Shown here: positions 22,301-31,705 of the stretch, in pieces | Numbering within the stretch: the stretch's first letter is position 1 | How the letters are laid out: every line of letters begins with the position of its first letter | Assembly (NCBI RefSeq): GCF_026914185.1 | Contig: NC_070569.1 | Coordinates: forward strand, 4,402,001 to 4,466,000 | Origin: Puccinia triticina | Taxonomy: Eukaryota > Basidiomycota > Pucciniomycetes > Pucciniales > Pucciniaceae | Reading direction: 5' to 3' | Length of the DNA: 64,000 nt | The notes under the pieces: model-generated | The model's input: the letters and a program-made list of their open reading frames with translations, nothing else | Database searches by the model: none | What the model was told of the DNA's origin: nothing | Program-made: the position numbers and the translations under genes

Positions 22301-23910
22301 TTTGCCAGGCATTGCCAGGCGTTTGCTAGGCATTGTCAGATGTTTGCCAGGCATTGCCAGGCATTTGCCAGGCATTGCCAGGCGTTTGCCAGGCGTTTGC
22401 CAGGCATTGCCAGGCGTTTGCCAGGCATTTCCAGGCATTTGCCAGGCATTTGCCAGGCATTTGCCAGGCATTTGCCAGGCATTTGCCAGGCATTTGCCAG
22501 GCATTTGCCAGGCATTTGCCAGGCATTTGCCAGGCATTTGCCAGGCATTTGCCAGGCATTTGCCAGGCATTTGCCAGGCATTTGCCAGGCATTTGCCAGG
22601 CATTTGCCAGGCATTTGCCAGGCATTTGCCAGGCATTTGCCAGGCATTGCCAGGCATTTGCCAGGCATTGCCAGGCATTGCCAGGCATTTGCCAGGCATT
22701 TGCCAGGCATTGCCAGGCATTTGCCAGGCATTTGCCAGGCATTGCCAGGCATTGCCAGGCATTTGCCAGGCATTGCCAGGCATTGCCAGGCATTTGCCAG
22801 GCATTGCCAGGCATTGCCAGGCATTTGCCAGGCATTGCCAGGCATTTGCCAGGCATTTGCCAGGCATTGCCAGGCATTGCCAGGCATTTGCCAGGCATTG
22901 CCAGGCATTGCCAGGCATTTGCCAGGCATTGCCAGGCATTGCCAGGCATTTGCCAGGCATTGCCAGGCATTTGCCAGGCATTGCCAGGCATTTGCCAGGC
23001 ATTTGCCAGGCATTGCCAGGCATTTGCCAGGCATTGCCAGGCATTTGCCAGGCATTGCCAGGCATTTGCCAGGCATTGCCAGGCATTTGCCAGGCATTTG
23101 CCAGGCATTTGCCAGGCATTTGCCAGGCATTTGCCAGGCATTTGCCAGGCATTTGCCAGGCATTGCCAGGCGTTTGCTAGGCATTGTCAGATGTTTGCCA
23201 GGCATTGCCAGGCATTTGCCAGGCATTGCCAGGCGTTTGCCAGGCGTTTGCCAGGCATTGCCAGGCGTTTGCCAGGCATTTCCAGGCATTTGCCAGGCAT
23301 TTGCCAGGCATTTGCCAGGCATTTGCCAGGCATTTGCCAGGCATTTGCCAGGCATTTGCCAGGCATTTGCCAGGCATTTGCCAGGCATTTGCCAGGCATT
23401 GCCAGGCATTGCCAGGCATTTGCCAGGCATTGCCAGGCATTGCCAGGCATTTGCCAGGCATTGCCAGGCATTTGCCAGGCATTTGCCAGGCATTTGCCAG
23501 GCATTTGCCAGGCATTTGCCAGGCATTTGCCAGGCATTGCCAGGCGTTTGCTAGGCATTGTCAGATGTTTGCCAGGCATTGCCAGGCATTTGCCAGGCAT
23601 TGCCAGGCGTTTGCCAGGCGTTTGCCAGGCATTGCCAGGCGTTTGCCAGGCATTTCCAGGCATTTGCCAGGCATTTGCCAGGCATTTGCCAGGCATTTGC
23701 CAGGCATTTGCCAGGCATTTGCCAGGCATTTGCCAGGCATTTGCCAGGCGTTTGCCAGGCATTTGCCAGGCATTTGCCAGGCATTTGCCAGGCATTTGCC
23801 AGGCATTTGCCAGGCATTTGCCAGGCATTTGCCAGGCATTTGCCAGGCATTTGCCAGGCATTTGCCAGGCATTGCCAGGCGTTTGCTAGGCATTGTCAGA
23901 TGTTTGCCAG
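18100..23910 (+). repeat. Higher-order block marked by TTTGCTAGGCATTGTCAGATG
   Basis: A second variant string (GCGTTTGCTAGGCATTG then TCAGATG) recurs near 18,145, 18,860, 18,995, 19,150, 19,850, 20,665, 21,045, 22,327, 23,178, 23,552 and 23,887. Spacings from about 135 to 1,280 bp indicate irregular segmental duplications. Long pure 11-mer runs (for example 21,230-21,710 and 24,000-24,260) belong to this right half. Confidence 0.85.
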
Positions 23911-24878
23911 GCATTGCCAGGCATTTGCCAGGCATTGCCAGGCGTTTGCCAGGCGTTTGCCAGGCATTGCCAGGCGTTTGCCAGGCATTTCCAGGCATTT
24001 GCCAGGCATTTGCCAGGCATTTGCCAGGCATTTGCCAGGCATTTGCCAGGCATTTGCCAGGCATTTGCCAGGCATTTGCCAGGCATTTGCCAGGCATTTG
24101 CCAGGCATTTGCCAGGCATTTGCCAGGCATTTGCCAGGCATTTGCCAGGCATTTGCCAGGCATTTGCCAGGCATTTGCCAGGCATTTGCCAGGCATTTGC
24201 CAGGCATTTGCCAGGCATTTGCCAGGCATTTGCCAGGCATTTGCCAGGCATTTGCCAGGCATTGCCAGGCATTTGCCAGGCATTGCCAGGCATTTGCCAG
24301 GCATTTGCCAGGCATTGCCAGGCATTGCCAGGCATTTGCCAGGCATTGCCAGGCATTTGCCAGGCATTGCCAGGCATTGCCAGGCATTTGCCAGGCATTT
24401 GCCAGGCATTGCCAGGCATTTGCCAGGCATTTGCCAGGCATTGCCAGGCATTGCCAGGCATTTGCCAGGCATTGCCAGGCATTGCCAGGCATTTGCCAGG
24501 CATTGCCAGGCATTGCCAGGCATTTGCCAGGCATTGCCAGGCATTTGCCAGGCATTTGCCAGGCATTGCCAGGCATTGCCAGGCATTTGCCAGGCATTGC
24601 CAGGCATTGCCAGGCATTTGCCAGGCATTGCCAGGCATTGCCAGGCATTTGCCAGGCATTGCCAGGCATTTGCCAGGCATTGCCAGGCGTGTGCCAGGCG
24701 TTTGCCAGGCATTGCCAGGCGTGTGCCAGGCATTTGCCAGGCATTTGCCAGGCGTTTGCCAGGCATTTCCAGGCATTTGCCAGGCATTTGCCAGGCATTT
24801 GCCAGGCATTTGCCAGGCATTTGCCAGGCATTTGCCAGGCATTTGCCAGGCATTTGCCAGGCATTTGCCAGGCATTTA

Positions 24879-26228
24879 GGGTAATATTACTCGTGTAAAA
24901 ATACCCCCTGAAAACATTATGTAGACTTCTACTGAAGCTCTTTCACATGACAATTGGTTATAAATATGTCATGTGACAGAGTCAGGGAAATTGGTCTATT
25001 ATAATACAAAATAGAGGCCAAGGCGGCTTCGCCGCTGCAAAACCAATTTTTAGCCTATTTGCCAAAATTTGGGCTAAAAGCTCAAATGTGAATGAAGATT
25101 ATAAAATCATTTGCTTATTCAGGGTGGAACAGGGAGTTTCAATACTTGTAGAAGAATTTTAAACCAAACCAACAGTGCTCAAATTCATTTTGCATGAATT
25201 TCAATGGCCCACCGGTATATTTTAATGGTTATTGCCTTTCATCTGACCAAAAATTGCACAAGAACGAGTGAAATCATTAATGTTAATCAAAAGAGTACCT
25301 GGGTTTTGTCTTAGGAAAAAAGTGGCTGATGGAGGATCAAAAAAAAAATGAGTTTGAATTAAATTATCATGCTTCAACACAAAATTGTATGGTTTGGAGA
25401 TTGAATCTTGTCCACATGTGATTCAGCAGAGGAAATAGATCAAGAGTCTTTATCTTCATATTGAAAATAATTGGGGCTTCTTGGGATTTGTTCATTCTTC
25501 AAGGCTTCATCCTCAGAATATTTCTTCTTCAAGGCTTCATCCTCAGAATCTTTCATTGGTGGTGTTGGATCACAATCATGAAACTTATGTAATAGAATAA
25601 TTTTTAAGAAGCATTGCGTGGAAATTTGGGGAAAAATGAATCAAAGGAGAAGAACCTGATGTACGGAATTGGATCCTCCACCAAACTGACCACTGTATCT
25701 GCAGATTTAGCTGGGAAGTATGATTCAATTGCATTGAGTAAATTGACCATCAGGAGAAGCACTGAATCCTTGTCGTATGCAACAAGCTTGTGGAAGACCG
25801 GGACTTTGTGGGTGACCAAGTTTTTCTGGGGTAGGGAAGTTTAAAACTCTTCATTGTCTATACCTCAAGTGATGAAAGGGATGAGCTCATCACATGTCCT
25901 TGAATGTTATCAAATTTGATGCAGGCAGCCCCCGCGGCGGGCAAATAGCTAGTTTTGATTGGCTTAGTCTCAAGGCCCTCGCCTTGTTAGATCAACAGGA
26001 CTCCAAAGTGAGTGTGCCGGTTGGCATGCATGATCAAAATCCTTTCTGAGGAAAAACAAACTTACAAAGATGTGAGTATAGGTGTGAGTACCACGATTTG
26101 TGAATGGTCAAATAATATCATCAGTTGGTAGTCAGCTGGAGAAAGAGAGCGAGGATAAGTCAAAAGCAAAAACCAACATGAAAAATTGGGGGATGAGGAT
26201 GATGGTAAGCATTTTACAAAATAAGAGC
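24879..26228. other. AT-rich intergenic DNA, no supported gene
   Basis: It includes dispersed hairpin motif copy B (25,012-25,039), a doubled CTTCAAGGCTTCATCCTCAG about 31 bp apart (near 25,500 and 25,530), and a minus-strand frame at 25,604-25,819 without an ATG start and without a known domain. Confidence 0.4.
25012..25039 (+). repeat. Dispersed 28-bp hairpin motif, copy B
   Basis: Starts TAGAGGCCAAGG and carries GCGGC-TTC-GCCGC. It is followed by TTTTTAGCCTATTTGCC...GGGCTAAAAG, itself an inverted repeat. It matches copies at 2,493-2,520 and 34,940-34,967. Confidence 0.8.
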
Positions 26229-27017
26229 TCACCCAATGTGTTTGACCTCCCAAGATAAATGGTCATCAGTCAGCATGCCCAAGGGGATCTCCTGCTTGGG
26301 GTGTGGCTGGGCATCGCAAGGGCCATGTTCGGGACGTGATTTTCGACCCCGGCTCTGAGAAGTGTGTGACTTGTCCCTCGCCGTCGGGCCGGCCTCTCCC
26401 TGCTGTTGTCCTTGGCGGGAGTGACCGGCTGGGGGAGGCGGGACCTGCTCAAGATGCAAGGCTTGGAAAGCCTCCAGATTGCTACCACCAGAGGGTTGTT
26501 TGACGGGTCTGCCGACCACGGAATGGTGGCTGGGCAAACGTGGTCTCTGATGTCCAGCGCTGGCGGATTGAGGTGCTGTGTTGTTTGGATTGTCGCTCTA
26601 AGCAGGGGGAGTGCCTGGATTGGTGGTGGGGCTCGATTGGTGATTGGCTGGAGAAGGTTTTCCCAAACGGTTGGCGGAGTGGCTCAAATACAGTTGGGGT
26701 TCTTGAGCAGCTGGGGGTGGTTCCGAGGGAGCAGGTTGTTTGCGCCGGCGCCCTAGTCTGATGGAGGTGAGCCCATTCCAGGAGTGGTTTCCATGGCGTG
26801 ATTGATTGCTATATTTGCCGCTTGGGTGCTCGCCACTCCTCCCAGGGCCTATCAATAGGCCTCGGATACGTGATCTGGACCGGGATTGCAAAGGCGAGGT
26901 CTGTTGGACGGTCCCCGCTGGGCGATGAGAGGAAGTTGTCCGACTGGGTGCATTGCTGGCACCCATGTTGGAAGCCGAAGTTGTCCAATCAGGCGTGTGA
27001 CTGCCCAAGTGCGACAC
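26229..27017 (-). pseudogene. Pro/Ser/Gln/Arg-rich frame broken by one stop
   Basis: Two minus-strand frames, 27,017-26,598 and 26,595-26,229, are in the same reading frame and separated only by a TAG at 26,598-26,600. Both encode low-complexity, probably disordered sequence (SRSRSRIRGLLIGPGR, LGRRRKQPAPSEPPP, RQGQQQGEAGP). The first in-frame ATG lies about 20 codons in (MGASNAPSRT). No domain, splice model or homologue is recognised. It could be a decayed gene, an unrecognised element ORF or chance GC-rich sequence. Confidence 0.25.
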
Positions 27018-27447
27018 ATCAGATGGCTTGAACGGCAGCCCATTGGGAAGAACTCACTTGATTTCAGGCACGTTAGAATGATCAAGAACAAACACCTTTT
27101 GACATTGGGATGGTGGCCAAGATTGGGCGGGTTTGCTGGTGCGAGAGTCCTTATCTTTGATGGATATCAACCAATGATTTTGCTTGATAAGACAGACGAT
27201 CTTGTAGATTTTGATTATCTTCTTACTTTGAGGGATTTTGTCCAATTTAAATTTGAACAACAAAATTCCAGCAACTGTAAAGTAGCAAGAGCTTGTGGAT
27301 AGCGTTACGGCTGTTGACGGTAGGGGCAAAAAATTAGCATCAATTATTTGAAGCTAGCAATGATTGAATGATCATGATTACATTCAACTCAACACCAGCT
27401 CCACTGACCCCTAATTGTTTGGATAGCTGGGTCACATTGAGATTGAG
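27018..27447. other. No gene seen
   Basis: Mixed to AT-rich sequence; short frames on both strands are unrecognised. Confidence 0.3.
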
Positions 27448-27668
27448 AAATGCCTGGCATTGCCTGGCATTTGCCAGGCATTTGCCAGGCATTGCCAGGC
27501 ATTTGCCAGGCATTTGCCAGGCATTTGCCAGGCATTGCCAGGCATTGCCAGGCATTTGCCAGGCATTTGCCAGGCATTTGCCAGGCATTGCCAGGCATTG
27601 CCAGGCATTTGCCAGGCATTTGCCAGGCATTGCCAGGCATTTGCCAGGCATTTGCCAGGCATTGCCAT
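27448..27668 (+). repeat. Second locus of the TGCCAGGCATT satellite
   Basis: About 220 bp of the same 10/11-bp units as the main array, 2.6 kb away and in the same orientation. At the left edge the central base of the dyad is T (ATGCCTGGCATTGCCTGGC) before changing to A (ATTTGCCAGGC). The right edge is ATTGCCATGAACAG. Confidence 0.95.
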
Positions 27669-27737
27669 GAACAGAGCCAGAAGTTCATCAAGGCCACCTT
27701 GATCATTGATGACCGGAGCCGGACAGTCATTAAGGCA

Positions 27738-27770
27738 TAGAGAATGTCAAAATGGACCTGGGTACCGGTT
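27738..27770 (+). repeat. Terminus resembling the 3.1-kb element
   Basis: TAGAGAATGTC...TGGACCTGGG here resembles the left end of the element at 9,123 (TAGAGAATAAC...TGGACCTG). It precedes the hairpin-rich region, which would then belong to the same family. A matching right end with a target duplication was not found; a weak candidate is near 28,530. Confidence 0.4.
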
Positions 27771-27859
27771 GGACTGCCTGTCAGCTGGTGTACCCGCGTA
27801 GGGAACAGGCTGGACAAGGAGTTATTAACTCTATATATATTATTACTACAAAAATCTGG

Positions 27860-28420
27860 ATACCGGTCATCAAGGGTGTATATACCCTCTCAATGCCTGA
27901 CCTGGGCCGGGTATTGAGAGGGTGTATGTATACCCTCTCAATGTCCAGTCTGTGCTGGACAACAAGAGGGCATACAGTCTTGATGACCAGCACAGACCGG
28001 ACATTGAGAGGGTGTGTGTATACCCTCCCAATGTCCGGTCTGTGCCGGTCATCAAGAGTTTACACCACCCTTGAAACCAGCATAGACCGTCATCAAGGGT
28101 GTATATACCCTCTTGGTGCCCAGTCTGGGCCAGATATTGAGAGGGTATGTCTGTGTGTGAATTCTTGATGTCAGGTCTGGGCCGGACATCAAGAGTGTAT
28201 GCCCTCTTGGTGTCCAGCACATACCGGACATCAAGAGGGCATACATACACCCTCCCGATGTCCGCTCTGTGCCGGACATCAAGAGTGTATGCCCCCTTGG
28301 TGTCCAGCACATACTGAACATTGATAGGGCATACATACACCCTCCCAATGTCCGCTCTGTGCCGGACATCAAGAGTGTATGCCCTCTTGGCGTCCAGTAT
28401 GTGCTGGACACCAAGAGGGT
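27860..28420. repeat. Tandem array of ~46-bp palindromic units
   Basis: About twelve units of 40-50 bp, each an imperfect dyad of the type ACCCTCTTGATGTCCGG / CCGGACATCAAGAGGGT around a CTGTG-like centre, follow head to tail with TATA or TACA joints. Arms vary between units, often on both sides together. Confidence 0.85.
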
Positions 28421-29009
28421 TAGGTTCGCGGGGGCCATGATTGCGCTGCAAAAGGTCGTCTGCGACTGCTTGTCTCCAGACCTTTTGCAGCGGGTACCTG
28501 GACGGGTACCCGCCATCCAAAATTTACCTACCTGGACCCGCACACGGCACCCGCGGGCGATCTCTACTGGCTTTGTTTGTGATCTTCTCATCAACATGCA
28601 TGTCAAAGTTTTTCTTCACTATTTGCTTTCTTTGTTTGTTAATTCTTGATTATCATTTCTACAGCTTATGGTTGTTCTTACCTTAAGCATGTATGCATTA
28701 TTCTGTTTTCTTGCGCTCCATAGCACTGATCTATCACATAGCTTATCATTACACATTCTTTAGCTCTACGCTCTGTGCTCTGCGTTGACATTTAATTAGA
28801 ACAGTTTAATCTCTGCGCCTGCACATCTTATACAATTTTATATTATATTAGTAGTTATGATATTTTGCAACCCTCTTGGACGTTCTAAATGTCTCAAGGG
28901 TTGACACCGCCAGTACCCGCGTCTTTTTTACCAAAATCAGGTACCGGGCACCGCCGGTACCCGCCGGGGTTTTTTCAATCAAACCTCACTCTCACAATGG
29001 TTTCACCGT
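28421..29009. other. Non-coding; hairpin and GGTACCCGCC words
   Basis: An inverted pair GCAAAAGGTC/GACCTTTTGC surrounds 28,450-28,490, followed by GGGTACCTGG and GGGTACCCGCC words. 28,560-28,890 is AT-rich without features. Near 28,935-28,970 GGCACCGCCGGTACCCGCC resembles the GC-rich terminal part of the 3.1-kb element. No gene. Confidence 0.4.
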
Positions 29010-29640
29010 TGCTGCTCGGCGGGCAGCACATCGCTGTACCTGCTCGGCGAGCAGCACATGCCTGTACCTGCTCGGCAAGCAGGTACTTGTTTCCGCTTGA
29101 CTTCGCAGCGGCTACAGGTATCTGCTTGACGAGCAGGTCAACCTGCTTTCAAAGCAGGTAAAAGCACCTGCTTGGCAAGCAGGTCATCATGATGGCCGAG
29201 CAGGTAGAGGTACCTGCTCGGCAAGCTTTTACCTTCTCGGCGAGTAGGTCAACCTGCTGGCCGAGCCGGAGCAGCACTGTACCTGCTTGGCGAGCTTTTA
29301 CCTGCTCGGCCAGCAGGATGACCTGCCGGCCGAGCCGGAGCAGGTACCTGTAACTGTACCTGCTCGGCAAGCAGGTCATCCTGATGGCCGAGCAGGTAAA
29401 AGTACCCTCTCGGCGAGCTTTTACCTGCTTGGCGAGTAGGTCAACCTGCTCGCCGAGCAGGTGCTCAGGTGCCTGGCAACAAGGCACTGTTACCTGCCTG
29501 GCCAGCAGGTTGACCTGCTCGCTGACCAGGTACCTGAACCTGCTCGGCCAGCAGCTTGGCAGGTTGACCTACTGGCGAAGCAGGTATAAGTATCTGCTTG
29601 GCAAGCAGGCTGACCTGCTCGCCAAGGAGGTATCTCTAAG
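29010..29640. repeat. Tandem array of CTGCTCGGCNAGCAGGT dyads
   Basis: Short palindromic words of the form ACCTGCTCGGCAAGCAGGT, GGTCAACCTGCT and CTGCTCGGCCAGCAGG follow each other every 20-45 bases for about 630 bp. Apparent Leu/Gln/Arg-rich frames are by-products. Confidence 0.85.
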
Positions 29641-29739
29641 TGATCGGCCAGCACTGCTCGCCAGTCTGAGCAGTCTGCTTAGACCGGCAAGTCGACGTCT
29701 TGGACCAGCAAGCAGGCTCCGGCCACTGTGGTTCGATGT

Positions 29740-30242
29740 GCTAACTGCCGGAGGGCTCCTCCCCGGGAAAGTTATCCGGGGAGGGTAACTTCTCCCCGGA
29801 GAGTTTCTCTTGACCAGTTCGATTTTGTCGGATGAGCTAACAACCGATGATTCAAAATCATCGGCTGTTGACCCACCGATGATTCGAAATCATTGGTGAG
29901 TTAACAGCCGATATTCATTTTGCTCGGTGGGTCCGCAACCGAGCTTTCATATGATCGGTTATGAATGACCGATCATATGAAAGCTTGGTTGAACTGTCAA
30001 CCGAGCTTCCATTGCTCGATTGGTGGCGGCCGAGGTCAACTCGGCTGGCCACTGATCGAGGAATTCAATTCCTTGGCCAGACAGCCTGCCGATTTTGGCT
30101 CGGCTGCGGAGCAGCCGAGTTTGAATCGGGTGGCAAAACCCTTGGGTTACTGTCCCCCGATGTCAATTCGGATGCGCGCAACCAATGTTAAATCGGTTGT
30201 GTGCATCCCAGACTAACAGGGATGCACGCATCCGAGGCTTAT
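29740..30242. repeat. Series of unlike short palindromes
   Basis: Successive, mostly different hairpins follow one another: CCGATGATT/AATCATCGG near 29,845; 23-bp arms at 29,937-29,959 and 29,968-29,990 (one mismatch; CTTTCATATGATCGGT part); CTCGGCTGC-GGA-GCAGCCGAG near 30,100; and GATGCACGCATCC/GGATGCGCGCA words near 30,170-30,235. The series runs directly into the hAT exons. Confidence 0.8.
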
Positions 30243-30726
30243 ATGCTGGCAGTGCAAGACTCCCAAAAAATTGAGGTGAATACCGAGATTGAACGTTATA
30301 ATAACGGAGCCTTCCCAATGGACCGAAAAGGTGATGTACTGGGATGGTGGAAGGTCAGCATGATCAAAGTTTAAACTCCTCTTCGATGATTTCTGATTGA
30401 GATTGAATCTTCCATACCGATAGGCTCACTCGAAGGATTTCCCTGTGATGGCGTCATTGGCACGGGACTACCTCGCTTGTGCAGCAAGCTCGGCTACGGT
30501 CAAGCGTACGTTTTCGGCGGCCGCTGGAGTTTGTGGAACTGGTCGGGCCAGTCTTTCCATACAATCTATCAAGCGTTGCATCAGTAGCCACATGCGGCTA
30601 CGCAACAAGGTAAATTTAGAGGGTGATTTCTCCAGTTGCCAGGCCATCATTGATGCCAGCACCCACACACCCAGAACCAAAAAGAAACCAAGAAACAAGC
30701 CAGTCAAAATTCAAAAAAAAAAATAA
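30243..30726 (+). pseudogene. hAT transposase C-terminal exons (fragment)
   Basis: Exon 30,243-30,353 encodes a piece with EIERYNN and DVLGWWK. A GT-AG intron at 30,354-30,423 is spliced in phase to 30,424-30,726, which begins AHSKDFPVMASLARDYLAC and continues VKRTFSAAAGVCGTGRASL. This is the hAT-family C-terminal dimerisation domain (W-W block, FP-LA-ARDYLA, then S-ER-FS and R-SL positions). The upstream frame runs into palindromic repeats, so the BED finger and catalytic domain are missing. The tail is Lys-rich. Probably a truncated or captured transposase; it could also be the 3' end of a much larger decayed copy. Confidence 0.8.
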
Positions 30727-30892
30727 CTAATTCATTCTCATAGCCTATGCTCATTAAGTTAGTGCAGGATATACAAGTAATCTTGTTTAGTCCGATAAAT
30801 TTTTTTCCACATTCATCTTGTCTACAAAAATAACAACTTACCACAGCCAGTAGACATACCCAACTGCCGAGTAAAAAGATTCTTCCCCTCAT
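30727..30892. other. No gene seen
   Basis: Short AT-rich spacer between the hAT fragment and the GCGC-family repeat. Confidence 0.3.
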
Positions 30893-31124
30893 CTAAAAAA
30901 AGCGCGCTTTTATGGCGCTGTAAAAGCGAAAGCGCGCTGTTTTGCGCTGAATTACAGCGCGCTTTTGCTGTAGCCGCGCTGGGAAAGTGCGCTGTAAAAT
31001 GAAAATAAAAATCCTACTCGCCAAAAAGCAAAAGCGGCAGCGCACACGCGCTGTGAAAAAGCGCAGCGCAGCGACCCCATTTCCGCTGCGCTGCGCTTTT
31101 CGCAGCGAAGCGCTTTCACCCTTG
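30893..31124. repeat. GCGC-family repeat with CACCCTTG end
   Basis: AAAAGCGCGCTTTTATGGCGC, AGCGCGCTTTTGC and CGCAGCGCAGCG words; the right end AGCGCTTTCACCCTTG is the reverse complement of the left end of the MITE at 6,135 (CAAGGGTGAAAGCGCT). A corresponding left terminus is not visible, so the copy is probably truncated. Confidence 0.6.
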
Positions 31125-31705
31125 CAGGAAGGGATTTCACCTTGATTTCCCATGGTCAAAAATCAGAGGGCACACAATGTTAAGGTTAACTGAAGTGACA
31201 CAAGTACTAAGAGAGAGAATCTGGTGAGATAGGCAAGGACATAGTCCAAGCACAATATTCAACAACATATAATTATATTCATTTGATGATTTCACTATCA
31301 ACTTAGGAAATAAAACTCGAAGTGGCTACAATACAGTCTGAGCTGTGGGTGAAGATGGTAGAAGCATATACTTCATATTGAGATACTCAAGTATCTCAAC
31401 ATGCACTGAATTTGCCAAGCTGTCCCCCACCATGCACAAAGTGAGTTTTGCACTATGAAAAGTTTAAAAATTTCTGATACATTAGCTGCATACTTTTCAT
31501 ACTTATTGAATCTTTATAAGTGCTATTCTAAGCATGAGATGGCATTCCTTAGAAACTGACAAAAACATGGGAATGGATTTTATTGGATGTTTGCTATTTG
31601 ATATGTTTTAGTGATGTGGTTTCATGTCACAGTAGTTATAAAGTGAGGCCCAGTTGAATGGAATCTCCAAGTTTTGAAGTTTGTGAACTTCCAGATTTCT
31701 ATTCT
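31125..31705. other. AT-rich spacer, no gene seen
   Basis: Region downstream of the minus-strand gene ending at 31,706. No ORF with recognisable content. Confidence 0.35.

Larger units (their letters stand above)
14300..24878 (+). repeat. 10.6-kb satellite of 10- and 11-bp units
   Basis: The whole interval consists of ATTTGCCAGGC (11 bp) and ATTGCCAGGC (10 bp) units in irregular order, on the order of a thousand units judging by length. Point variants occur (GCGTTTGCC, TTTTCCAGG, TTTCCAGG, TTGCCGGG, GCCATGCATTTGCAAGG, TTTGCTAGGCATTGTCAGATG). The unit contains TGCC-A-GGCA, a dyad. The units contain no stop triplet in any frame on either strand and each unit shifts frame, so all six frames stay open for kilobases. 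The predicted peptides (QAFARHLPGIC, NAWQMPGKCLA) are translations of a satellite and not proteins. Some stops come from the TTTGCTAGG variant. The left edge follows a GCGC-family element; the right edge ends in TTTAGGGTAATATTAC and unrelated AT-rich DNA. Confidence 0.97.

Noticed and set aside
14300..24878. CRISPR-like repeat array
   Set aside because: There are no spacers, the units are 10-11 bp and contiguous, and the sequence is eukaryotic.
24875..24892. TTAGGG and TAATATTAC at the right edge of the satellite, suggesting a telomere seed or a rolling-circle (geminivirus-type) nick site
   Set aside because: A single TTAGGG is not a telomere, and the nonamer has no flanking stem and no Rep gene nearby. 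Chance occurrence is likely.
14249..24898. ORFs of up to 1,851 codons on both strands in all frames
   Set aside because: The 10/11-bp units contain no stop in any frame, so openness is automatic. The peptides are mechanical translations, many ORF starts are TTG or CTG, and no coding constraint is visible.
29384..29788. Leu/Arg/Gln-rich ORF
   Set aside because: It is a translation of the CTGCTCGGCNAGCAGG dyad array; other frames are equally open.
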